Shown here: one piece after another, positions 53,801 to 61,213 of the stretch | Position numbering within the stretch: the first letter of the stretch is position 1 | Layout of the letters: each line of letters opens with the position of its first letter | Assembly (NCBI RefSeq): GCF_910591885.1 | Contig: NC_063269.1 | Span: forward strand, 9,610,001 to 9,674,000 | DNA length: 64,000 bases | Direction: 5' to 3' | From: Bombus terrestris | Lineage: Eukaryota; Arthropoda; Insecta; Hymenoptera; Apidae | Translations under genes and position numbers: made by a program | The notes under the pieces: generated by a model | Told to the model about the DNA's origin: nothing | Database searches by the model: none | What the model saw: only the letters and a program-made list of their open reading frames with translations

Positions 53801-56730
53801 ATTACATAAAGGCTGATATTGTTCGTATAAACGAAATGCATAGAAACGTGAACTAAACGTTTAAGATTTATCAACTGACGTTGAAAAATGATTATGAGAT
53901 GTAATTTTCAAGTAACTTAATGAGATAGAAAGATATGATTTCAGATCAATGGAATTATTCCACCTGTTTTCATGAAGCTGCGACTATGTACTATGCGCTA
54001 TTTATGGTTCATAAATAAAAACATTTAATTATAGAATAATTATACCAACTATATGCTGCCTTTGTAATACACGTATACGTATGTTATAATAATATTGTTT
54101 ACGACATCAGCTAACTTTTAAATATCTATATCATTGAATAATTAATCTTGAAAAGGTGATCCTCGTAGAAGAAATGTAACTTCAACAATTTTGAAACTTA
54201 CACAACTTATACAATCATAGAAGTTACAATTTAGGAAATAAATTTTCAGAAGCAAGAAAGTATACCAGAATCGAATCACGTAGAGTTAATTGGTAAATGA
54301 AAGTTTTATTAGCTTGAAAACGATTTCCTAATAACGCGAATATTGATGATTCCTGACAAAAAGTGTCTGGATACTTGTTAATAATATAAACATATATATG
54401 AATATATGTTATATAATAATATGTAATAATATAAACATATGCGTAAATCGATCGTTGAATATAATTACTTAAAGCTAAACGGAGACACGTTTCATTAACA
54501 ATCGTCTTGCTCGATGCTGCATCGGGTGAAAAAAGAAGTTAATGAAAATGCTAGTTTTTCTAGAATTACACAACTCGGCACACTGATGTCCAACAGGAGA
54601 TAACGATAAATTGAAGAAAATAAAATCAAGGTCGTACGTACTTGCAAGGAACGATGGTGTGGATGATGGGGATGATGAAACTGCGGTGTGTGAATCATGT
54701 CGCCGGTCTCAGGATCCTCGCACCTGGATGACTTCGCGACCTCGACGCTGCTCGAGCTGGTAATAGCCGACTCGTCCTTTGCACTCGTGGATTCTTCGAT
54801 GCTATCTTTTTCCTTCTTCTTCACTTCCGGCTTCGTTTCCTATATAAGCAATCTTCGTATTATAATGCCAATGTCAGCTTTTCGTTAACGACAAGTCGAT
54901 CGAATGGTTAACCAAACTGCACGATTTTGGGATATTTTATATTGTGAAAAAAAGATTAAACCTTGGTTGGATTTATTGTATTTTCATTAGGATTATTCGA
55001 TTTTTCCATCGTTCAAAAATAGATGAAATATCTTATCGGTATACCTGAAGTTTAAACTAAACGTATTTTAAATATGTATTTTAAATATTCGATTCATTTT
55101 AAGTAGGTAAATCTATTTAATCGTTTATTTATTTATTCCACTTGTATCGGAGTTGACCTTGTAATTGCAATGATAATTGGAAAATTGCGAAGCACGTTAA
55201 TACATAATTTCATTTACTATGCTTTTATAGTAAGTCGGGTATAGTTTGAAAAGAAACGGCTGGAAAATTCGTACAGGTATAACTGGAATTTTGACCATAA
55301 TGTTAATGTTAATTCTATTTTCTGTATACCAATACCTTATATTTGTAATTTATTATTTCAGAAGATTACAGTAATGGATCTCAGTCTTATATTTTTGTAG
55401 ATAGATAATAAATAGACGATAGAAAATCGAAGATTAAAAATTTATAATAGATATAAAACCTTAGAAAGAGCCATACGTTTCTATCTTGGGGAAGATTATC
55501 GCTACGTCGCTATTTTATAATGCTATAATAAATTCAGTTAATTAGATACAAAAATAAAGAACTAAAAAATATTTTAACATCGACTTGACAATTCTACGAC
55601 GGTGATGAAATAAATGATAAACTGTTACACTGTATCTTTATAAAGTAAATTAATATAAATACAATTTACTGTAACGATTTGAAAAGTCTATTTTAAAATG
55701 TTCATAGTCAAAAACTTAGAATATGTGTACTATAATCGTATAGCATAAATAAATATACTCTAAATTAGAGTTAAATGAGTACCGAACCTTTCTAATGATA
55801 ATTGTGAAATGATTTCAATAAACAGGATGGAAAGAAGTGACTCCCGTTTATAAGACATTGTAAAATATATTAACATCTATCAAATATCGATTTTTGTTAT
55901 ATTCGTTTTTAAAGAGAAACACGAAATAGCCTGAAATATTGCTAGCAACCATAGAAGAACAAGTGAAATCAATATATTACTTTATACACGCAATGCTAAA
56001 AATAAAATCCTTCTACGTAGACTTAACGCGTAGATTTAAGAATAATTAGTACATTGCCAATATTCATGCAAATTCATACTTTTGAAGACATAATTAAAAA
56101 GATAGAACTTCATTGAAAAATTGTTTCATGTTGTAAGAGATACTACATTTCAGTCAGTTTACATATTTTTTCATATTACATGCATTCGTAATTCACGTTA
56201 CGTAGAATTTTGTATTTTCAAATTTCTTACAAATGCATAAAAATCCGCAGTCTAACGATTAGAACGTAGGAGTAGAAAATAAGAAAACTCTCTGTGCCCA
56301 CCGAGATATATGTCGCGAGAAGCGAAAGCTATTATTATTATTATTAAAGAAAAACAATTTCAAAAATTGAATACGAGATAAAACTCACTGAAATATCTGC
56401 GAATAAAGATCGAACGAACCTCTGATTGCGCCTCATCGAGACCAACAAGTTGTAGCGCCTCCTCGAGGTTGAATCCGTCGGGAAGACCCAAAGTATCGTT
56501 GTTGAGAAGGCCTTCGACGTTTGCGCTTCCTAAGAGGCTACCTTCCAGTAAGTCCGAAGGGAAATCATTCTCGAGTTCTAAAGTGTTGGTTAATCCCAAA
56601 GAATCGTCGGCTAGCCCGGCCAACGGGTGATTGTCTAAATCTAACGACGCGTCTCTAAGGAGTTGATCGTCTTCTTCGACCGCGTTGTTTCCGTTCTCTC
56701 CTTGACCGCCGGAATTGAGGATATATTCAC
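14730..56730 (-). CDS. cnc: Cap'n'collar (CNC-bZIP factor), ten exons, 5' incomplete
   Basis: Ten exons join in frame to 737 residues plus stop (56730-56420, 54839-54642, 39355-39121, 38325-38101, 16962-16674, 16305-16157, 16061-15885, 15702-15604, 15395-15031, 14897-14730). It is the insect counterpart of the NRF1/NRF2 family: it binds antioxidant and electrophile response elements with small Maf, and in insects also patterns the head. Counting from the first full codon at 56728, ETGD at about 147-150 resembles the Keap1-binding ETGE; MSMEQRWQDL and LLNDEDLHLMDMAM are insect cnc blocks; the CNC domain spans about 591-620 and the basic region [14 protein letters not shown] about 622-635, followed by a zipper. 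The first exon listed begins with a split codon after an acceptor, so further N-terminal exons exist upstream. vasa lies inside its 21.1-kb intron on the other strand. Confidence 0.95.
15031..15395 (-). CDS. cnc: cnc exon, CNC domain and bZIP
   Basis: Acceptor TTTTTTAG, donor CAA|GTTAGT. Encodes EEHLTRDEKRARAL, then the CNC domain (NLPMDEFNERLSKYDLSEAQ), [20 protein letters not shown] and a charged zipper with loosely spaced hydrophobics, ending RHVFQ. The basic region is the diagnostic DNA-contacting helix of CNC factors. Confidence 0.98.
15604..15702 (-). CDS. cnc: cnc exon with NHTYHLP
   Basis: Acceptor ATCATCAG, donor G|GTGAAC. Encodes 32 full residues including HNHTYHLP and LQRPVSRDKK, corresponding to NHTYSLP ... 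RPQARDKK of Drosophila cnc. Confidence 0.92.
15885..16061 (-). CDS. cnc: cnc exon with PMKYEYE
   Basis: Acceptor ATGGCAG, donor G|GTAAAA. Encodes 58 full residues including TTPMKYEYESHTVG and IKYSCSVDFSRH. Low-complexity linker between the conserved blocks on either side. Confidence 0.9.
16157..16305 (-). CDS. cnc: cnc exon with RMSYDCSYSV
   Basis: The correct frame is not the longest one: read one base in, it gives KYRMSYDCSYSVSG, then PPVAQKKHQMFAKR and YFQEQGT. Both blocks are conserved with Drosophila cnc. Acceptor TTATTAG, donor G|GTTAGT, phases consistent with both neighbours. Confidence 0.93.
16674..16962 (-). CDS. cnc: cnc exon starting MYTMRMLD
   Basis: Acceptor TTGCAG, donor AG|GTGATT. 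Starts within a split Gly codon then MYTMRMLDNGN, followed by Gly/Thr/Ala-rich sequence and DGEWMETGSNSS, ending MDYA. Any of the early methionines could begin a short, bZIP-only isoform like Drosophila CncA. Confidence 0.93.
17283..17499. repeat. Diverged direct repeat, copy A
   Basis: Starts GTACTATATACGTA and ends TACATGAAATGATG. It aligns along its whole length with 18640-18848 with scattered substitutions and small indels; shared blocks include TTTTATATTACATTTTCAG followed by TAAACGGATAA, and GAGCACTATTAAC/CAAGCACTATTAAC. Confidence 0.8.
18640..18848. repeat. Diverged direct repeat, copy B
   Basis: Same orientation as 17283-17499, about 1.36 kb away. Shares the blocks GTACTATATACGTA, AGCACAAATAAAAGA, TAAACGGATAA and CACTATTAACATACATGAAA. 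No terminal inverted repeats were noticed, so a segmental duplication is as likely as a mobile element. Confidence 0.8.
20450..20730. promoter_or_regulatory. CpG-rich island in the cnc intron, possible internal promoter
   Basis: A compact GC- and CpG-rich block in otherwise AT-rich DNA, 3.5 kb upstream of the cnc exon beginning MYTMRMLD. Frames on both strands stay open over it but resemble nothing. A promoter or first untranslated exon for a short cnc isoform is an inference from position and composition. Confidence 0.3.
24231..24270. repeat. AG dinucleotide microsatellite
   Basis: Run of GA dinucleotides with few interruptions (GAAAGAGAGACAGAGAG near its right end). Confidence 0.85.
33948..34262 (+). 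promoter_or_regulatory. Likely vasa promoter / 5' untranslated exon region
   Basis: GC-richer than surroundings and about 0.8-1 kb upstream of the vasa start. The vasa ATG lies six bases after an acceptor (TTTGTTGTAG at 35011-35020), so an upstream untranslated exon must exist; a GTAAGC at 34249 is a candidate donor. The 104-codon open frame here is not recognised and is taken as non-coding. Confidence 0.4.
35028..35063 (+). CDS. vasa: vasa coding exon 1
   Basis: Begins GATACAATGGCT after a TTGTAG acceptor and encodes MAYEWSEEPTTS before TCT|GTAAGT. Twelve codons, phase 0. The acidic-Trp start resembles other Vasa N termini. Confidence 0.85.
35028..37150 (+). CDS. vasa: Vasa, DEAD-box RNA helicase (complete coding region)
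   Basis: Three coding exons (35028-35063, 35135-36940, 37064-37150) join to 642 aa. Vasa is the ATP-dependent RNA helicase of germ plasm and nuage, needed for germ cells, translation and piRNA work. Seen in order: MAYEWSEE start; Gly/Asn/Asp-rich tail with an Arg-Gly run (about 79-105); Q motif GYTKPTPIQ; motif I AQTGSGKT (about 250-257); PTRELTIQ; TPGR; DEAD (364-367); SAT (398-400); ARGLDIKNV; HRIGRTGR (546-553). VGGACADVEQ, TTSIHGDRLQ and the acidic-Trp C terminus EDAW separate Vasa from the related Belle/PL10 helicases. Nested in the long cnc intron on the opposite strand. Germline regulation cannot be read from the sequence. Confidence 0.96.
35135..36940 (+). CDS. vasa: vasa coding exon 2 (helicase core)
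   Basis: Exactly 602 codons between the acceptor TATATTAG and the donor GAG|GTGTGT. It opens HENNGRSYGKGRGF, continues with NDN-rich and RG-rich sequence and contains the whole two-lobe helicase core in one exon. The upstream frame is fixed by continuity with the GTG at 35300, which is internal Val, not a start. Confidence 0.97.
37064..37150 (+). CDS. vasa: vasa coding exon 3 (C-terminal tail)
   Basis: Acceptor TTTTTTGTACAG; encodes YINGYAETVYMSP, then VTVEPEDAW and TAG. Vasa proteins commonly end with acidic residues around a terminal Trp. Confidence 0.9.
   Translation, partial: YINGYAETVYMSPTPMRPEVTVEPEDAW
37600..37605 (+). terminator. Candidate vasa poly(A) signal
   Basis: AATAAA about 450 bases after the vasa stop codon and about 500 bases before the opposing cnc exon at 38101. 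Other AATAAA-like sequences may serve instead. Confidence 0.35.
38101..38325 (-). CDS. cnc: cnc exon with LLNDEDLHLMDMAM motif
   Basis: Acceptor GCCGCAG, donor G|GTATGT, 225 nt. Encodes 74 full residues including DMMYYHTPTSDS and FLSSLLNDEDLHLMDMAMND. The last block is almost invariant in insect cnc proteins. It lies 0.95 kb right of the vasa stop codon, on the opposite strand. Confidence 0.93.
38326..39120 (-). other. cnc intron, 795 bp
   Basis: AT-rich, donor GTGAGT and acceptor GCCGCAG. No other feature seen. Confidence 0.85.
39121..39355 (-). CDS. cnc: cnc exon with MEQRWQDL motif
   Basis: Acceptor GCTTCAG, donor G|GTGAGT. Encodes GRMPFMRAMSMEQRWQDLAS and a His/Gly/Pro-rich segment (PAHPGYPGHG), ending SPYHNV plus one base of Gly. 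The MEQRWQDL block is shared with Drosophila cnc and resembles the QWWQDL block of NRF1. A methionine at 39346 could start a shorter isoform. Confidence 0.92.
41030..41700. promoter_or_regulatory. CpG-rich island, possible cnc isoform promoter
   Basis: The strongest GC- and CpG-rich block in this intron, 1.7 kb upstream of the MEQRWQDL exon. A 142-codon open frame on the minus strand and shorter ones on the plus strand resemble no family. Promoter function is inferred from composition and position only. Confidence 0.3.
45915..45957. repeat. Short TCTCGATCTCCA tandem repeat
   Basis: Three to four imperfect units of the dodecamer CATCTCGATCTC within a pyrimidine-rich, GC-richer island. Confidence 0.6.
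49354..49773. mobile_element. TTAA-type (piggyBac-like) MITE, 420 bp
   Basis: Starts TTAACACGTTCG and ends CGAACGTGTTAA, so TTAA target sites with eight-base inverted termini CACGTTCG. No transposase frame. The TTAA target and CACGTT terminus are typical of piggyBac-like non-autonomous elements. Confidence 0.6.
51233..52007. mobile_element. TTAA-type (piggyBac-like) MITE, 775 bp
   Basis: Starts TTAACACGTTGACAGCCGTA and ends GGCAACGTGTTAA; the reverse complement of the end is TTAACACGTTGCC. Termini CACGTTG are shared with the element at 49354 except the last base. No transposase frame seen. Confidence 0.5.
54642..54839 (-). CDS. cnc: cnc exon with ETGD and His-Pro tract
   Basis: Acceptor TATATAG, donor CAA|GTACGT, exactly 66 codons. 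It starts ETKPEVKKKEK, carries a Ser-rich stretch, then CEDPETGDMIH and a His/Pro run (HHPHHPHH), and ends RSLQ. The ETGD (54699-54710) sits where long CNC proteins carry the high-affinity Keap1 degron ETGE. Confidence 0.85.
54840..56419 (-). other. cnc intron, 1.6 kb
   Basis: AT-rich intron between the acidic exon and the ETGD exon. An ATT run occurs near 56332-56345. No gene seen. Confidence 0.8.
56420..56730 (-). CDS. cnc: cnc exon (most upstream seen), acidic activation region
   Basis: Acceptor TTACAG; starts with two bases of a Gly codon then EYILNSGG. It encodes 103 residues rich in Asp, Glu, Leu and Asn, with FNLEEALQLVGLD near the end, a pattern typical of the acidic transactivation part of long CNC factors. 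The donor is GAG|GTTCGT, weak at positions +3 to +6 but in frame with the next exon. Confidence 0.82.
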
Positions 56731-59700
56731 CTGTAACACAAGACACGTTGAGTTCAAGTAGATCGAACATTTGCCAGAGAATCAAGGTCATCGTTCAAGA
56801 GGAGAAAAATTGTTTAATCGTGAAGAAGCGTTATTACTCATATTTCAATCTGTCGCATCAGTCTCATCTAATAGCGACTTTTGTGCCGCCTGACTCACAG
56901 AAAGAACGCACGCGATCAAATTATCGGTTGACGAAACATAAGTAAGCGTAAACAGAATCGCGTGCCCAAGTACGACTCTTAAGGATCATTTAAAAGTATT
57001 TAATTGCAGTTAAGATTGTATAGTACCGGATAGATTGCGTACTTTAATTCTCCACTATTACATTCCGCACGTTATTTATTGACAACTATAATTCATCGCT
57101 TGCTATCCTTCTTTTTACCAGCTAATAGCAGACCTCGAAATGCGAAAGAAATATTTTTGAGGGTGGGACGCGCGTTACGATTATATGCAGGTTTAAGAAT
57201 CGTAGTAGTGTAAATCGGTTTGCTGCTATCTTTCGCGAAACGGCGTATCGTTGTCAAAGGTTCAGTATATTTTTTCAAGCCGTAAAATGTACCGACGGAA
57301 AACAAAGTTATAAATGGATAGCTTAATTAATTGCGAAACTATAGAAACGACGATTCTAAGAATCGAAACTGAATTTTCAAAACCTTGCCTTACACCACTA
57401 TAATTTTCAATCTGTCGTATACGAATAGAGTATATAAAAATATATTACTTTGTATGCTGAATTCCAATCCATGGTTCAATATTTAAAACTTGTATCACTA
57501 TCTTTTTTTAACATAATAAGACGATTGAAAGATTTGTCACAGATTTTAAACGCAGCAAAAGATGTTTGTCACGTCACGTACGTTTAGTTCAAATGTTTAA
57601 TTCGTTGCACTATCATATCACATAATAAAATTCCTTTCACATAGTATCCTTCACAATCTTCATATAAAATTCACTAAATAAATCACTCGTGAAAACACCA
57701 TGATTATCTGACGTAAAAAATGCTTCAGAGTTCATACGTCTTATTATCATTACACCTTAATATTATTGAAAATATTTCATCAAAATCAATACTTTACACG
57801 ATCATCGATACATCGTTATTACATGTACAAATGAATATCGGTAAATCGGTGTTACATGTACGAATCGACGCATAGATTCAAACCTGTACAAATTCTAGAA
57901 ACGTAATATTTCCACGAAAAAAAATCTACGATGCGTTATATTCATTTGGCGATTGGGCGTTGGAACATGTTTAAAAAAAAAGATTATACATAAAAATGGT
58001 TCTAGGAGGATTTGAGCAAACCGGATTCACTGTGACTCGACTAAAACTCGATTCGTCTGAAGGCGTAGCACTCGAAAACTGACTGTAGCCGACGGACAGG
58101 TAAAATTTCGGAGGAGGGACAGGAAAGGAAAAAAACGTAACTAATTGAGGGACAAAGGGGTGTTGTTGAAGATCCACCTGCTGGTTTGAACAACCCCCAA
58201 ATGTTCCCGCCCCACGGCCAATCGCGCGTCCCCGTTTCTACCCTACTTCATCCCTTACGCACGCTCCGAACGCGATCTCAGTCTACATTTACCTTACCGT
58301 CGCTCTTCAAAACGCGCAACGCACCATCTACAATGCGTACAAATTTCTGAAGAGCCTGTTCTTCGAATCGATGCTTCACTACGCAAATATTGTACGTCCA
58401 CTTTTCGTCAAATTTGAGTTTTCATATACAACTGATAGAGTCCTTCGCCTTGTCCTTTACACGACGCGTAAAAATTACATTTATATTTATTTCGTAAATT
58501 TGTGAAAAATAATATTTTTGTTTATTGTATCTGATAGAGATATTTTTAAGAACCATGATCCATCTTCGTCGATTTACGTGGTTGAAAAGGATCAATGCAC
58601 GATTTGCAACCAAATTTTATGATAGCACCGACGAAAATAAATACAATGTAAAAAGTATTTATTTATTTATAAAGTAGCATCGAATTTTTAAAGTTGTTTC
58701 TCTCGAAAAACGCTGAAAGCGAACACACGTAGTATTTGTGTAGTAAGCGATCGAAATTAGGGTTCGACGTTGTCAATATTTTTTAGCTTCTAATATGATG
58801 ATGCGTATGGGATATCGCATGTAGTCTCTTCAAAGCGTCATACATACAGCCGTATTCATAAGTATTAGAATAGTTGCGACAAAATGAGATAATCCTGACA
58901 AACCATTAGATACTTAATTCCTCGACGCTCGTGCCCGTTGTTTAACTATGAGAATACGAGAATGAAAGAGTACGACGATGAAAGGAACTATGCGATGAAT
59001 TTAGATGTGTGATACCGTACGGTAATAAATTAATTGCTATATACACGACCGTCAACGGATTGAATAATAATCTGAACAGTCAAAGACAATCTACCTGCAG
59101 AAGGAATTTCCGACGAACAATTACTCGCAAAGTAAAACGAGGTAATCCGCGGTAATTTTTATGTTCCACATATCACGTAACAAAGACATGGCTACGTTAA
59201 TTAAAAGCAAAGAGCGAATCTTCAAAGTGACTGTTCGCTGTTGTTTCGTAATTTATCTAAAACGGATAAGAGGACTAAATTTCAACAATACGTGACACCT
59301 GTATCGAGATAATAACTTGGCATACAGATTATTGGTAGGGTATACGACAAATCGATCGCAACTTTACCAATGGCGCAAAGCTTCGCTCTTTCCGCTAATT
59401 AGTCTCGTTTTGGCGTGCACAGGAAAAAAGAAGTTAAGAGACGGAGTGAGAAATTTTCGACAGTAGAGAGAGGTCTTTTCCTTTTTTCCTTGCGAGCTGA
59501 TGTTATTAGAGATAATAATCTCATAAAATAATAATTCTTCGAAGGCTGCTCGAATACGGACAGGTCAGAGCCGAACGACAGGCGGGTCGGCAAAAGAAGA
59601 AGAAGAGGCTTTTCGTTCTTCTGCTGGTCATGAGTACGGTATCTGCGAAGAAGGAAGATCCCAGCTTGGGATGGCTATTACATTAACGAGTAGTGGCGGC

Positions 59701-61000
59701 CATTGTCTGGCCCAAATGCGTGCCAGACCGCACAATAATGGCCACCTATAATTTGGGAACTCCGAGCATTCTCCTCAACAGACTGTGCTCCATTTTTTTT
59801 TTCAAATTTGAAGAAAGCATAAGATAACCACGTATGTGTTCGGAGGAAGATAATTCTTGAGTTTTATTTATGAAAACTGAACGTCTTAGAGGCATTAACG
59901 AATGAAGATGATGATAATAATAATAATAATAATAACGATAATGATTTCATTATTTAGGAGAAATTGAATTGAAATGTAATTTATTTGTTTACAAGTTATT
60001 TAGTTTTTATTTCATGATCATTTGTAAAAGTAAAGTGCAATGTCAAGCTTCGAATGAAATATCTAAATAGATAATAAAACGTAGAAGTTGTTTCGTTTCT
60101 TTTCTATTAAGAAAGTTGTAAACGAGATTGATGAGCTATGAAACTGTCGACATTTCAGAAGTAAACAAAATGTTTCATTGGAAAATATTTTAAAATGCTA
60201 TACGGTAACGTATGAAAATATTTCATACTTGTTGAATCCTTTTGTACATACAATATATTATGCGTGTTACACGAAACATTCGCTTGTATAACGAGACTCT
60301 ATGATTATCATGATCTTGAATGAAATCTGAAAATGTACCTAAAAGCTACAATATATTTAGTAGAAATAGTATATACATTCATTGAGGTCGCAAAAGTATT
60401 TAGATACACAATTTATTCATTGCATTTACAGGCCTCGAATATTTAAAGGACACTTATTATATTTTTAAGATAACTGCTGTATATACTAATTTTTTGTTCA
60501 ATTTACGTTTGCAATAAATATCTTATAATTATTATGTACCTGGATTCCTTTGAAACCTTATCAGAATGTAATCACGACAACTGTGTTTTATTATAGTGCT
60601 ATCACAAATTTAAAAAAGTATTGCATAAGCTATATATTATAGCCATAAAAATGTTCTATGGCGAATGTCAAAAATACCTTTGTGAATAGCTGCATGAAGC
60701 ATCCATTCAAAGAGATTTAATATATTCTTAACAAATGTAATATTATTTTATCATTTGTTTTTTTCAGTATCCTTCCCCTCTGTGCTGGAACGGACTTCCA
60801 GTTACATTTTGTTATGGTCTACTTTCCTAGTCATCAAGCTTATATGTAGTACAGTTATGAGACAAATAAAAACCATAAAAGGAACTAACCTTATTCATTG
60901 ATGCAATTTATGTAGAACTAACTTTTTGATAATCAAATTCCATAAGCTCTACGCTAAGACTTTACTATATACACGTTCGCGATAAATATATATTCTTCCA
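56731..61000. other. cnc upstream intron or promoter territory
   Basis: The acceptor at 56731 requires at least one more cnc exon to the right. GC-rich islands at about 58000-58330 and 59550-59780 could be first exons or promoters, but no frame could be joined with confidence. A trinucleotide AAT run lies near 59916-59936. A small imperfect inverted repeat lies at 59698-59743. Confidence 0.5.
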
Positions 61001-61213
61001 TTAGTTTGTCCAAAATGTTACTTTCGTTTTATAAGGAAATAATAGACGTACATTATTTTTTCTTTTATTTTAGTTTATTGAATTATTCACGAACATAATG
61101 ATAGAAATGGAACGAAATTGATAATACCTAATTCAATAAAATAATATAAAGCAGAAATTGCTGTTCATTTATTATCAAATTATGAAACGAAAGAAACTTT
61201 TCGGACAACCTAA
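61001..61213. mobile_element. Mariner-type MITE, copy 2 (213 bp, inverted)
   Basis: Starts TTAGTTTGTCCAAAATGTTA and ends TCGGACAACCTAA. Its interior is the reverse complement of copy 1 at 3750-3962 (for example ATAATAGACGTAC against GTGCGTCTATTAT), and the length is identical. The TA flanks are degraded, so this copy is not freshly inserted. Confidence 0.8.

Larger units (their letters stand above)
39356..54641 (-). other. 15.3-kb cnc intron with CpG-rich islands and MITEs
   Basis: Flanked by the donor CAA|GTACGT and the acceptor CTTCAG. GC/CpG-rich islands lie at about 41030-41700, 42370-42640, 45630-46140, 48430-48940 and 50780-51180. Two TTAA-flanked MITEs lie at 49354-49773 and 51233-52007. 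Poly-T runs occur near 42909-42932 and 46648-46662. No exon was confidently recognised; unrecognised first exons of other isoforms are possible. Confidence 0.75.
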
